Assembly (NCBI RefSeq): GCF_900105165.1
Contig: NZ_LT629740.1
Span: forward strand, 2,790,001-2,854,000
Origin: Mucilaginibacter mallensis
Lineage (GTDB): Bacteria > Bacteroidota > Bacteroidia > Sphingobacteriales > Sphingobacteriaceae
Length of the DNA: 64,000 bases
Reading direction: 5' to 3'
Shown here: positions 1-8,704 of the stretch, piece after piece
Numbering within the stretch: the first letter of the stretch is position 1
How the letters are laid out: every line of letters starts with the position of its first letter
Notes under the pieces: generated by a model
Databases searched by the model: none
Seen by the model: only the letters and a program-made list of their open reading frames with translations
What the model was told of the DNA's origin: nothing
Made by a program: the position numbers and the translations under genes

Positions 1-473
1 AAATTAACGAGTTGAAAATAAGCATAAGCACGCAAAAATTTGGCCTCGCCAATATATTGCGCCTGGTCAGTTGTTTCTGTGGCATTAGCCGGCTTCCATG
101 CATTCTGCGCACGATCAATAACGACATTGGCGCGTGCTATTATTTGGTATAAAGATGACCAGTTTTCGTCCATAATGTCAAGATCCGGACCAAAATTATA
201 CTGGGCTAATTGCAGGAGGTCACCTACCAGGGGCTGGTTGTTTTTGGCATCATAACCCAGCAAATCAAAAGTATAATACCACTCACGGGCCCATAAACCA
301 GTATGCAATAAACCCGCATAAGTGGCTATAACAGCCTGGTTTATGGCAGCATCACTGGTAAAATAAGTATCATAAGTGTAAGCGCTCTTATTAACCAGAC
401 TTAAATCTTTTTTACACCCTATGGAGAGGATCAAAAGCCCTCCCGTCATAAAGAATTTTATATATTTTTTCAT
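1..473 (-). CDS. SusD/RagB-family outer-membrane lipoprotein (partial, N-terminal part)
   Basis: The reading frame begins at the ATG on the minus strand at 473 and runs off the left window edge, giving about 157 N-terminal residues. It starts with a lipoprotein signal peptide (MKKYIKFF..., then LSIGCKKD with the lipid-accepting Cys at residue 20). The helical SusD-type N-terminal region follows, with the typical 'EAKFLRAYAYFQLVN' segment at the cut edge. SusD proteins sit on the cell surface over their SusC partner and bind glycan. The gene starts 22 bases after the stop of the SusC-like gene 496-3639, so the two form a standard SusC/SusD pair. The C-terminal half and any downstream genes lie outside the window. 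Confidence 0.93.
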   Translation of the reverse strand, partial: MKKYIKFFMTGGLLILSIGCKKDLSLVNKSAYTYDTYFTSDAAINQAVIATYAGLLHTGLWAREWYYTFDLLGYDAKNNQPLVGDLLQLAQYNFGPDLDIMDENWSSLYQIIARANVVIDRAQNAWKPANATETTDQAQYIGEAKFLRAYAYFQLVN

Positions 474-495
474 AATAGTATCTTTAAAATGTTAT

Positions 496-3400
496 TTAAA
501 ATCCTGCTTGTATCCCGAATAAAAATGTGCGCGGCTGCGGAATTTGACCCGTATCAATGCCGCGGTTAAAAATAGTATCGTAGGTATTGTTATCACCGTT
601 AACTGTGCTTAATTCAGGATCATACCCTTTATAGCCGGTTATGGTAAACAAATTTTCCGCAGCAATATATAGGCGCAATCTGCTTACCACATTACCCGAA
701 AATGATTGTAAGGCTGCTTTTGTAAGCGTATAACCCAGGGTTACGTTACGGGCACGTAAATAAGCTCCATTTTGTATAAAGAAATCCGATGGTCTTAAGT
801 TTCCCGATCCTGTTGCATCCTGGCCTGCTCTCGGCAGGGCTGCATTGTCGCCGGATTGTTCCCACCTATTTAATATAGCGGTTGAGGCGTTATGCCCTGT
901 TGCTGCGAAATCCAGTGTGGTTAGCAGCGAATTGCCAATTTGTACACCCTGCACACCTGATAATACAACATTAAGGTCGAAATTATGGTAAGTAGCACCC
1001 AAATTAATCCCATATATAAACTTCGGAATTGAACTCCCTAAAAACTGCTGATCCTTCGAGTCAACGACCCCGTCACCGTTCAGATCCTTATATATAAAGT
1101 CGCCTGGAAGCAGCCCTGTTTGATAAACGGCAGTTGGGTTGCCGGTTTTTTGCTGTGCCGCTTTATTTAATGCATCAATTTGAGCCTGGGTGCTGGCTAC
1201 ACCAGCAACCTTATAACCCCAAAATGCGCCAATAGGTGTGCCCGGCTGGGTCAATGTCTCCACACCGGAGGCTCCGCCAATTATCGGGGTTGGCGACTGG
1301 GTGCCTAACGATAGTGTTTTATTATTGTTATAGGCACCATTTACACTCACATTATAGCTAAAGCCATTTTTAACCTCAGAGCGGTAACCTAACTGAAATT
1401 CAAAACCTTTGTTTTGTGCATCCGCAGCGTTCACTATCTCGCTGCTACCGGAAGTATTTATACCCACTCCTAAACTTGGTGGCAGGGGTATTGCTACTAT
1501 CAACCCACTGCTTTTTCGGTTATAGTAATCGGCTGTAAATGTTATTTGATTGTTGAGAAACGCCAAATCAATTCCGGCATCGGTTTGGTCGGTTGTTTCC
1601 CAATGTAACGACGGGTTGGCGATTGTGGTAACTGTTGTTCCGGTGACGAATTGTTCGTTCTGGCCTAAAGAATATACCAGGTTTCCGGTAGGTGATCCGC
1701 TAAAGGTAAATACGTTGGTATTTGTCAGGCCAAACTTGTTGTTACCTGTCCGTCCCCATCCTACGCGCAGTTTACCATCGCTGATAAATGGCAAAGCCTT
1801 TTTGATGAAGTCTTCCTGACTAAAGCGCCATGCGAAACCTGCACCCGGAAAATTACCATAACGGCTTAAAGGACCAAAGTTGGATGATCCATCCCGCCTT
1901 ATACTGGCTGAAAAAATATACTTATCGTCATAAGAATAAATCAAACGTCCGTAATAAGATTGTGCATCGCCAAATTCAGTGTAATAACCTGAGGAATTAC
2001 CCGTGCTGGTTATGGTTGGGGCTACACCAATGTCCTTTACAGCGTCGGTTAGCATCCCGGTACCTAATACACTAAGACTTTTAGAACTGCCGGCATCGAT
2101 ATAGCTCGTGCCCGCTGTCAATGAAATATTATTTTTCCCAAAGCTATGATTGTAAGATAAATAATTCTCAATTGTATAATTGGAGAAGTTGCCATAACTG
2201 CGGCCCGCCTGCCGATCGTAAGCCAGGTTATTGGAAGTCACGTAGGGTATCTGATAAGAATCGCTTACGCTGCTGCCATATACTCCTGACGCCTGTGAAC
2301 GGAAAGTTAAACCATCAATAATTCTTACTTCGCCAAATACTTGTGGAAATAATACCATCTCATGGCTGCTTTCTGTTTGTACACCCAATGGCTGCAAAGG
2401 GTTTACAGCATTGCTGTTGTCATCCACATTGGTAAGAATGGAGTAACCGCCCGGGATCGAAGAATCATACACAGGTTGATAAGGTGCATAGGTAAGAGCG
2501 TTACCTACACTCGCTGTTTGGCCCTGGGTTACGGTGTACCTTAAATTTAAAGTTTCCCCGAAATGAAAACGGCCTAATTTTTCTTCCAGTCCAAAGCGGC
2601 TGTTAAGCCTGTCAAAATCATAATCTTTAACTATGGCCTGCTGCGTTACATATCCTGTAGACAAGTTATAAGTAACCTTGTCATTTCCGCCGCTTACACT
2701 AATATCATTTTGAGTTGATACAGCTGTTTTAAAGATTTCCTTTTGCCAGTTGGTTCTATCAACCAGAACATAAGGGGTGTTGAGTTTTGCCGGTACCGGA
2801 ACATTGTTCGAAGCATCAATATCCTGAAGGAGCTTTACATATTCAGGGGAGTTTAGCAGACCAAGTTCCTTCGGCACATTTGAAATACCTGCCTGCGACG
2901 TAAATGATATTTGAGTGGGTCCTGCCTTTCCTTTTTTTGTGGTAATCATAACAACTCCATTAGCTGCCGCAACACCATATATAGCCGTAGAGGCGGCGTC
3001 CTTTAATATGGTTATGTTTTCGATATCCTGTGGGCTGATCGTATTAAAGAGGTTAGCATCTCCCTGTATACCGTCAATTACGTAAAGTGGGCTAACATCT
3101 GTAAATGAGCCGGTACCACGTATAATAATCTGTGCGTTTGCGCCCGGCACACCGCTTGCCTGTACCACCTGAACGCCTGGAGCTTTACCTATTAATAATT
3201 GCGCGGGGCTTACTGATGTAGTCGAACCTGCATCTTTTGCGGCCACGACATCAACAGAACTTATCAGGTCTTTTTTGCGGGCGGTACCATAGCCTATTAC
3301 TACTACTTCGTTAAGATTATTAGATGCTTTAGATAAGGCTACATCAAGTTTACCCGATACAGGAACAGCTATTTCCTTTTTATCATAGCCGATAAAAGAA

Positions 3401-3639
3401 AAAATCAATACACTGCCCTGCGCAGCATTTATGGAATAAGACCCATCGGCATTTGTACTTACGGCCTCTGCCGTACCGTTTAATTTAACAGTTACACCAG
3501 GTAAGGGGGAACCATCATCTTTGTCTGAAACCCTTCCTGTAATTTTCCCGGTTTGGGAATAACCCGGCGGACTTATCATGACAATTGATAAGGTCATCCC
3601 GAAAAAAATCAGGAATCGTGCTAGTAATTTTCTTTTCAT
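496..3639 (-). CDS. SusC/RagA-family TonB-dependent glycan transporter (first pair)
   Basis: A protein of 1047 residues. It has a signal peptide (about 1-28), a carboxypeptidase-regulatory-like domain (about 32-105), the TonB-box-like stretch NEVVVIGYG at 110-118, a plug domain (about 120-235) and then the outer-membrane beta-barrel to the C-terminus. It has no STN domain, so it is unlikely to signal through an anti-sigma factor; regulation by a hybrid two-component system fits better. It imports oligosaccharides cut at the surface, together with the SusD at 1-473. A 509-base untranslated region upstream carries the element shared with three other promoters in the window. The substrate is unknown. 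The exo-glycosidases ending at 4149 suggest a fucose- and galactose-bearing plant glycan. Confidence 0.96.
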   Translation of the reverse strand: MKRKLLARFLIFFGMTLSIVMISPPGYSQTGKITGRVSDKDDGSPLPGVTVKLNGTAEAVSTNADGSYSINAAQGSVLIFSFIGYDKKEIAVPVSGKLDVALSKASNNLNEVVVIGYGTARKKDLISSVDVVAAKDAGSTTSVSPAQLLIGKAPGVQVVQASGVPGANAQIIIRGTGSFTDVSPLYVIDGIQGDANLFNTISPQDIENITILKDAASTAIYGVAAANGVVMITTKKGKAGPTQISFTSQAGISNVPKELGLLNSPEYVKLLQDIDASNNVPVPAKLNTPYVLVDRTNWQKEIFKTAVSTQNDISVSGGNDKVTYNLSTGYVTQQAIVKDYDFDRLNSRFGLEEKLGRFHFGETLNLRYTVTQGQTASVGNALTYAPYQPVYDSSIPGGYSILTNVDDNSNAVNPLQPLGVQTESSHEMVLFPQVFGEVRIIDGLTFRSQASGVYGSSVSDSYQIPYVTSNNLAYDRQAGRSYGNFSNYTIENYLSYNHSFGKNNISLTAGTSYIDAGSSKSLSVLGTGMLTDAVKDIGVAPTITSTGNSSGYYTEFGDAQSYYGRLIYSYDDKYIFSASIRRDGSSNFGPLSRYGNFPGAGFAWRFSQEDFIKKALPFISDGKLRVGWGRTGNNKFGLTNTNVFTFSGSPTGNLVYSLGQNEQFVTGTTVTTIANPSLHWETTDQTDAGIDLAFLNNQITFTADYYNRKSSGLIVAIPLPPSLGVGINTSGSSEIVNAADAQNKGFEFQLGYRSEVKNGFSYNVSVNGAYNNNKTLSLGTQSPTPIIGGASGVETLTQPGTPIGAFWGYKVAGVASTQAQIDALNKAAQQKTGNPTAVYQTGLLPGDFIYKDLNGDGVVDSKDQQFLGSSIPKFIYGINLGATYHNFDLNVVLSGVQGVQIGNSLLTTLDFAATGHNASTAILNRWEQSGDNAALPRAGQDATGSGNLRPSDFFIQNGAYLRARNVTLGYTLTKAALQSFSGNVVSRLRLYIAAENLFTITGYKGYDPELSTVNGDNNTYDTIFNRGIDTGQIPQPRTFLFGIQAGF

Positions 3640-3948
3640 GAATTTAAAATTTAAGTGAACTATTGGTTGATTATTTAGGAATACTTAGGATAGGAATAGC
3701 TGACCGTAAGAAATTTTGGTGAAAAATATTTATCGGTTTTGCATATGCAATCGATTGTCGAACTTCGACATCATAAAGCCTATCACAGCTTATTAGTGAT
3801 CTTTTTAACATATCATTAAAATTTTTAAACACACTCAGCTATTTACTGAGTCAGGAAATAGATTAAATATTGGTTCAATCGATAATTGGTAGGACGCCGT
3901 AAAATCAGTGTCGGTAAGTACACTGTGTTGAGGCTATATCCTTACAAG

Positions 3949-4017
3949 TGAAATTATGGCAACTTTAAAAAAAGCAAGGGACAGGAATGAGCAAAAATAT
4001 AGACCAAATGTGCAAAC
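3949..4017 (-). promoter_or_regulatory. Putative HTCS-controlled promoter of the first susC (shared element, copy 1)
   Basis: Read on the minus strand, the core TTGCACATTT lies at 4015-4006, followed by TATATTTTTGCTCA. After 49 bases comes TAATTTCA at 3956-3949, a near match to the Bacteroidota -7 consensus TAnnTTTG. The same arrangement occurs at 28.8, 36.2 and 38.6 kb. Nothing else was seen in the 509-base gap between 3640 and 4148. Binding by the regulator at 29104-33318 is inferred from recurrence and fixed spacing. Confidence 0.6.
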
Positions 4018-4148
4018 CTATATAATAACCTAAAAATAAGATGGTTATATTAAATCGAATTACTAAACCATTTCGTTATAATGAGCCGCCTGGTCTGGGT
4101 ATTTTACACCTTACTACTATGTCCCCGGGTATACTTCGGAAGCCTGAC

Positions 4149-6509
4149 TTACTTATGGTCATCAAAATTCACTCTTTCGGTATACGCATGTTGATTACGG
4201 AAAATAATAATTTCGGCAGATGGCCCGGTGACCGACATTCTTGCTTCTTGCAATTCCTTCAGACTATTTGTTGGTCTGTTGTTTAGTGACATGATCACAT
4301 CATTTACCTGGAAAAAAGCTTGGGATCGACCGGGTGCTACAGCTATCACCAAAATACCCCGGATACCATCCATTCCTGTTGCCGATCGTTCTCCAAGAGT
4401 AGTCAGCTTTTTCACTTTTGCGCCCAGAAAATCAATTGTTTCACTTTCGGCAGCTTGAATTGGCTTTACAATATTAGAATAAGTCACTTTCTTTGCCAGT
4501 GCTTTCAACCCTGGTGAAATAACTCCAAAACTGTCCATCGCTATGTTTTTGAAACCAACTGAAAATGCAGCAGCATTGGGCTTAAGTCGAAAATCTCCTT
4601 CTGCCGGGTTTTCAAATGCTTCGGGCATGTATACAGAATGCATGTCAGTTCCTCTCCCCCGTGCCTCGGATAACGAGGCAGAGTCAGGGAATACGTTATA
4701 ATCGACTTCTTTCCCCCATACCGAAATTCCGATTGGGAGATAACCGCTGCCCACGATATTGTGCCTGAATATGTCATTGCTGTTCTTAAACCATACATGA
4801 GGGTGAAAAGTATTATTTATCATGATGTTATTTTCAACAACACGATTCACACCTTCCCTCAGCTTAATACCTCCGTTTAAACAAATATTATTGTAAATTA
4901 TATAATTGCTGGAGCCATCATCCAGGTCAATATCCCACCCATGGTCGCAACGAAACCTGTTATTGCGCAAAATAATTGGTCTAGTCACATCAAGCAGCGC
5001 TAAACCGGGGTATGCCGCCACAATCGAATCCAGTATTCTTTTATCGGGATGCCAATAACGATCCCTGCCCCAGGAATTAAAGGCTCCGTGGTCGCCGGTT
5101 TCTTTAACCGTATTAAAAACATCATTGTATTCAATAACATGACCGCCCCAGGTTCCTTCGCTGACATTTATGCCAGCGCGGGGTACATCATAGATGGTAT
5201 TGTGGCTGACAGTGATACTTTGGCACATGGACAATTCTACACCTGCAGATTGTTTTTCCAGCAATCCAAGGTTAAACATTAGATTGTTATATACGCTGCA
5301 GTCCTTGGGATAATTGTTGGTTTTGGGGCCTGGTGTACGATCCATTTCCGCTATTGGAACAAACTCGTTATATTCAAAACGAGGGGAGCGAACTGCCCCA
5401 GGATCGCCGACAAAACAAACTCCGCTTGCTCCTACGTCCGAAATCTGACAACCCGATATTTCACAACTACGGTTATACTTACTGAAAAATACAGCATTAC
5501 CCCCAAGATTAACCAGGGCACAATTAACCAAACTACAATTTACCGCACCTTCATATATTGTAGCGCCGCCACGGTAGATGGTCCAGTCACTACGCAGCAA
5601 CGGTTCCTTATTTTGCATAAAAGTTCTGGTTGTTTGCGTAAAGATCAAGTCTGATACGGTAATATTTTTCACGGATTTTGTTTCTGTGCCCCGGAACTCG
5701 AACAAGCTGGCAAGCTGTGGCGATTCAAATGTCGCTGTCTGCAAGTTTAGACCAACGGGTGGAAAATAATACAGCGTTTTCGCCTTCTTATCATAATACC
5801 ATTCGTTCGCTGTATCGAGCTCCTCAAAAACATTCTCCACAAACCTGTATTTTTCGCTCATACCCATGCGGCGGTTGTTTTGCCACCCACCTTCCAGCAC
5901 AAGTTCCCCTTTACTATCTTTCCCTGTGATTTGGTAATGGACATCGCCCCATTGAGACGGGTGCAACGCGTGTATATACCCGCCCTCCGGTGATTGCCAA
6001 CGGGCGACACGTTCGGGCGATAACACATCCGCTGCGGTACCGCCCAAATAATGGGCAGAAGAATCATAATTGGGATAGCGGGCCATATGCTGTAACTGCC
6101 CGTTAACAAGCAGTTCGTCAAACTGAACACTTTGGTCTACGCTTGCTTTCCAAATGCCATCTTTGTAAGGCACCCATTTTAAGTGAAGCACTGCGCCGCT
6201 GCTAATAATCACTTTTTGTTTTTTATAGCTGGTTAGCGTAAGCGTGCTGCCATTGGGCCTTGAATCCTCAGCAGTAAAAACCACAGGCTTATCCAGGCGA
6301 TATGTTCCTCCCATAAAGTACAAATTAATTTTGCCCTTCTGATTACGGGCTTCTTTCAACGCCCGGAGTATAGAACCAAAAGGCTTTGCTTCTGTGCCCG
6401 GATTGCTATCCTTTCCCTGAGCAGAGACGAAAAATTTTGTTTGCGATAACAATCGCGCCGGACAAAAAAGCACGGTTAGTATAATAATGACTATTTTGAA
6501 TCTATTCAT
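4149..6509 (-). CDS. Right-handed beta-helix glycosidase (GH141-like) with C-terminal PDZ domain
   Basis: 786 residues with a signal peptide (about 1-22, ending LLSQ). The segment 'FFVSAQGKDSNPGTEAKPF' opens a parallel beta-helix protein. The helix, rich in 'NNI', 'YNN' and 'HNTIYDV' rungs, runs to about residue 670. The pattern resembles GH141, a family that includes an alpha-L-fucosidase from rhamnogalacturonan-II degradation and a xylanase. The last 90 or so residues (KVKKLTTLGE..., GILVIAVAPGRSQAFFQVND, then SLNNRPTNSLKEL) look like a PDZ domain, an unusual partner for a glycosidase. It is the last gene of a tightly spaced run that starts at the GH3 gene (34-base gap to GH29). The beta-helix and PDZ calls are firm; the exact family is moderately sure and activity is unproven. 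Confidence 0.75.
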   Translation of the reverse strand: MNRFKIVIIILTVLFCPARLLSQTKFFVSAQGKDSNPGTEAKPFGSILRALKEARNQKGKINLYFMGGTYRLDKPVVFTAEDSRPNGSTLTLTSYKKQKVIISSGAVLHLKWVPYKDGIWKASVDQSVQFDELLVNGQLQHMARYPNYDSSAHYLGGTAADVLSPERVARWQSPEGGYIHALHPSQWGDVHYQITGKDSKGELVLEGGWQNNRRMGMSEKYRFVENVFEELDTANEWYYDKKAKTLYYFPPVGLNLQTATFESPQLASLFEFRGTETKSVKNITVSDLIFTQTTRTFMQNKEPLLRSDWTIYRGGATIYEGAVNCSLVNCALVNLGGNAVFFSKYNRSCEISGCQISDVGASGVCFVGDPGAVRSPRFEYNEFVPIAEMDRTPGPKTNNYPKDCSVYNNLMFNLGLLEKQSAGVELSMCQSITVSHNTIYDVPRAGINVSEGTWGGHVIEYNDVFNTVKETGDHGAFNSWGRDRYWHPDKRILDSIVAAYPGLALLDVTRPIILRNNRFRCDHGWDIDLDDGSSNYIIYNNICLNGGIKLREGVNRVVENNIMINNTFHPHVWFKNSNDIFRHNIVGSGYLPIGISVWGKEVDYNVFPDSASLSEARGRGTDMHSVYMPEAFENPAEGDFRLKPNAAAFSVGFKNIAMDSFGVISPGLKALAKKVTYSNIVKPIQAAESETIDFLGAKVKKLTTLGERSATGMDGIRGILVIAVAPGRSQAFFQVNDVIMSLNNRPTNSLKELQEARMSVTGPSAEIIIFRNQHAYTERVNFDDHK

Positions 6510-6543
6510 AATCCCTCTTTCAACGTTTAAATATAAGCTGCCG

Positions 6544-8646
6544 TTATTGCGTAATTATATCGATTTCCGCATACCCCGTCTCATTGTTGTTTTCAGTGTT
6601 TTTAACCGCCCTCAGTTTGATATATCGCGCTTTCTGAGGGTTGAATTTTACGATTTGCCACAAAGGATTGTTTTTTATATTAGGAAATTCACCATGGCTA
6701 ACCAGTTTCCAGTCTGCGCCGTTTTCCGAAATATAAAACTCGTATCCAGCAATTATACCAGCATTCCATTGACCCTGATCCGGCAGATACCTGAAACCGG
6801 ATAGACTTTCTTCTTTTCCTAAATCAATCACCAAATCAACCGGCATTTTTTGGTCTTTGCCCTGGTGCCATGCGGTAGATGGGTCGCCGTCTAAAACAGC
6901 ATATGCTTTTTCGTCATCAATGCCAACAATTTTCCAGTTTTTCCTCGCTATATCAAACTTTTCATGCGTTTCGGAACTACTTTGATGATTAGAAGGATCG
7001 TAAACGATCGCACGTATCTCCGGTTTGCCGTCCGCGAGGAAAGGCCCTTTATATTTTATTGAACCAGAGGTTGGCGTACTGCCATCTGTTGTATAGTAAA
7101 CTATCGATTCCTTATCAACCGGTGTTATGGTTATTTCACCTGCCTGGTTCCTGATAACGGAAGGGGCGGCGAGTATTTGCGGAGCATAATAAATCCCGAC
7201 ATTGGAGATAAGCAGGCAGGCCTTGGCATCCAAAATATGAAGCCTCACCTTAGTGGCATTTACAGCAGGAAAGCTTATTATGCGCTTATAGCCGATAGTT
7301 GTCCCTTTTGCCAATTCCTGCCACTGGCCCTTAACAAGCGCTTCCACTGTAAAAGATTTTACACGCTGCCCTAATTGAATGTATTCCTGCGCCAAAAAGC
7401 GATTAAACCTTGTTGGTCGGCCTAAATCAATGGTAAGCGAAGCCGCTTTAATATTATCATCTGTGGCCCAATAAGTGTTTTTATTATCATCGGTCGCATT
7501 GCCTGCGCTAAAATATTTGCTTCCGTCGCGTACATTAGATGCTGTTGCCGACTTGTTTTTCGCCAGGTTTACGGAGAACGCAGCTTTTACTGCCTCTGCA
7601 AAATCCAATACATTTTTTTCATCCGTTGGATGAATAAGACCGTTGGGCATAATTGGAAAATTGAGGAGTAAACTACCATTATGGCCGATGGAATTGTAGT
7701 AGATATCCATAAGCTGCGGCACAGACTTCACTTTCTTATCTTCATTAGGGTGGTAAAACCATTCAGGCCGAATAGAAGTATTTACTTCTGCAGGCACCCA
7801 TACATTGCCATTCTCCACCCCATAATGCAACATATCATATGGTACATCACCGGTAGCATTTAGCAGGCTCCAATTTGTTTCGCCGACGGATCCGCCTTCA
7901 GTGCCCACCCACCGTAAATCAGCCCGATCTCCACCATCATTCCAGATGACAATATTAGGCTGTAGTTTACGTACAAGTTTATAGGTGTTGGCCCAATCAT
8001 AATAAGTTTTACGGTCAATCATACGGGTTTCATTAGCACCACCATAATAGCCCGAACCGCCGTTAGCACCGTCAAACCAAATCTCGAAAATCGGGCCGTA
8101 ATTGGTAAGCAATTCTGTGAGCTGGTTGCGGAAATATTTAATGTATTCCGGTTTGCCATAATCCGCCCGGTTTCTGTCCCATGGCGAAAGGTAAATACCG
8201 AGCTTTAAACCATATTCCTTGCATGCATCTGCCATCTCACGCACTACGTCTCCTTTCCCGTTTTTCCAGGGCGCATTTTTTACGGAATATTCTGTGTATT
8301 TGGAAGGCCACAGGCAAAAACCGCAATGGTGTTTGGCGGTGATTATAATTCCTTTCATGCCTGCATTTTTACAAATGCGGGCCCATTGGCGGCAATCCAA
8401 TGCTGTTGGGTTGAAGAGGTTAACATCTTCATTACCGTATCCCCAGGACTGGTCAGTATAGGTATTCAATGACAAATGCACAAAGGCATAGTATTCCATT
8501 TCCTGCCACCTCATTTGATTTACCGAAGGGACTGGTCCGCACGAGGCAGGTGCATTTTTTTGCGCACGGCTGCTAAAACTATATAGAAAAAAGACGGCTG
8601 TAAATAGACAGGCTTTAACAATTTTAGACATTTTCATTTTTTTCAT
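6544..8646 (-). CDS. Alpha-L-fucosidase, GH29, with F5/8-type C (CBM32-like) domains
   Basis: 700 residues with a signal peptide (about 1-28, ending SSRAQ). The GH29 barrel covers about 40-340. 'HHCGFCLWPSKYTEYSV' is the typical substrate-site segment and IWFDGANG carries the presumed nucleophile, Asp192. It is followed by a discoidin-like domain (about 350-480), a short CHB_HEX_C-like linker domain ('VYYTTDGSTPT', about 510-550) and a second discoidin-like domain reaching the C-terminus. GH29 enzymes release terminal alpha-L-fucose by a retaining mechanism. The architecture matches Bacteroidota enzymes acting on plant or host glycans in the periplasm or at the surface. It lies 58 bases from the GH2 gene upstream, so co-transcription is likely. 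Confidence 0.93.
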   Translation of the reverse strand: MKKMKMSKIVKACLFTAVFFLYSFSSRAQKNAPASCGPVPSVNQMRWQEMEYYAFVHLSLNTYTDQSWGYGNEDVNLFNPTALDCRQWARICKNAGMKGIIITAKHHCGFCLWPSKYTEYSVKNAPWKNGKGDVVREMADACKEYGLKLGIYLSPWDRNRADYGKPEYIKYFRNQLTELLTNYGPIFEIWFDGANGGSGYYGGANETRMIDRKTYYDWANTYKLVRKLQPNIVIWNDGGDRADLRWVGTEGGSVGETNWSLLNATGDVPYDMLHYGVENGNVWVPAEVNTSIRPEWFYHPNEDKKVKSVPQLMDIYYNSIGHNGSLLLNFPIMPNGLIHPTDEKNVLDFAEAVKAAFSVNLAKNKSATASNVRDGSKYFSAGNATDDNKNTYWATDDNIKAASLTIDLGRPTRFNRFLAQEYIQLGQRVKSFTVEALVKGQWQELAKGTTIGYKRIISFPAVNATKVRLHILDAKACLLISNVGIYYAPQILAAPSVIRNQAGEITITPVDKESIVYYTTDGSTPTSGSIKYKGPFLADGKPEIRAIVYDPSNHQSSSETHEKFDIARKNWKIVGIDDEKAYAVLDGDPSTAWHQGKDQKMPVDLVIDLGKEESLSGFRYLPDQGQWNAGIIAGYEFYISENGADWKLVSHGEFPNIKNNPLWQIVKFNPQKARYIKLRAVKNTENNNETGYAEIDIITQ

Positions 8647-8704
8647 TTTTTAAACCTAAGACACCAGTCATACCAGAACGCCTTTCCGTTTTCTCTTGCA
8701 TGAG

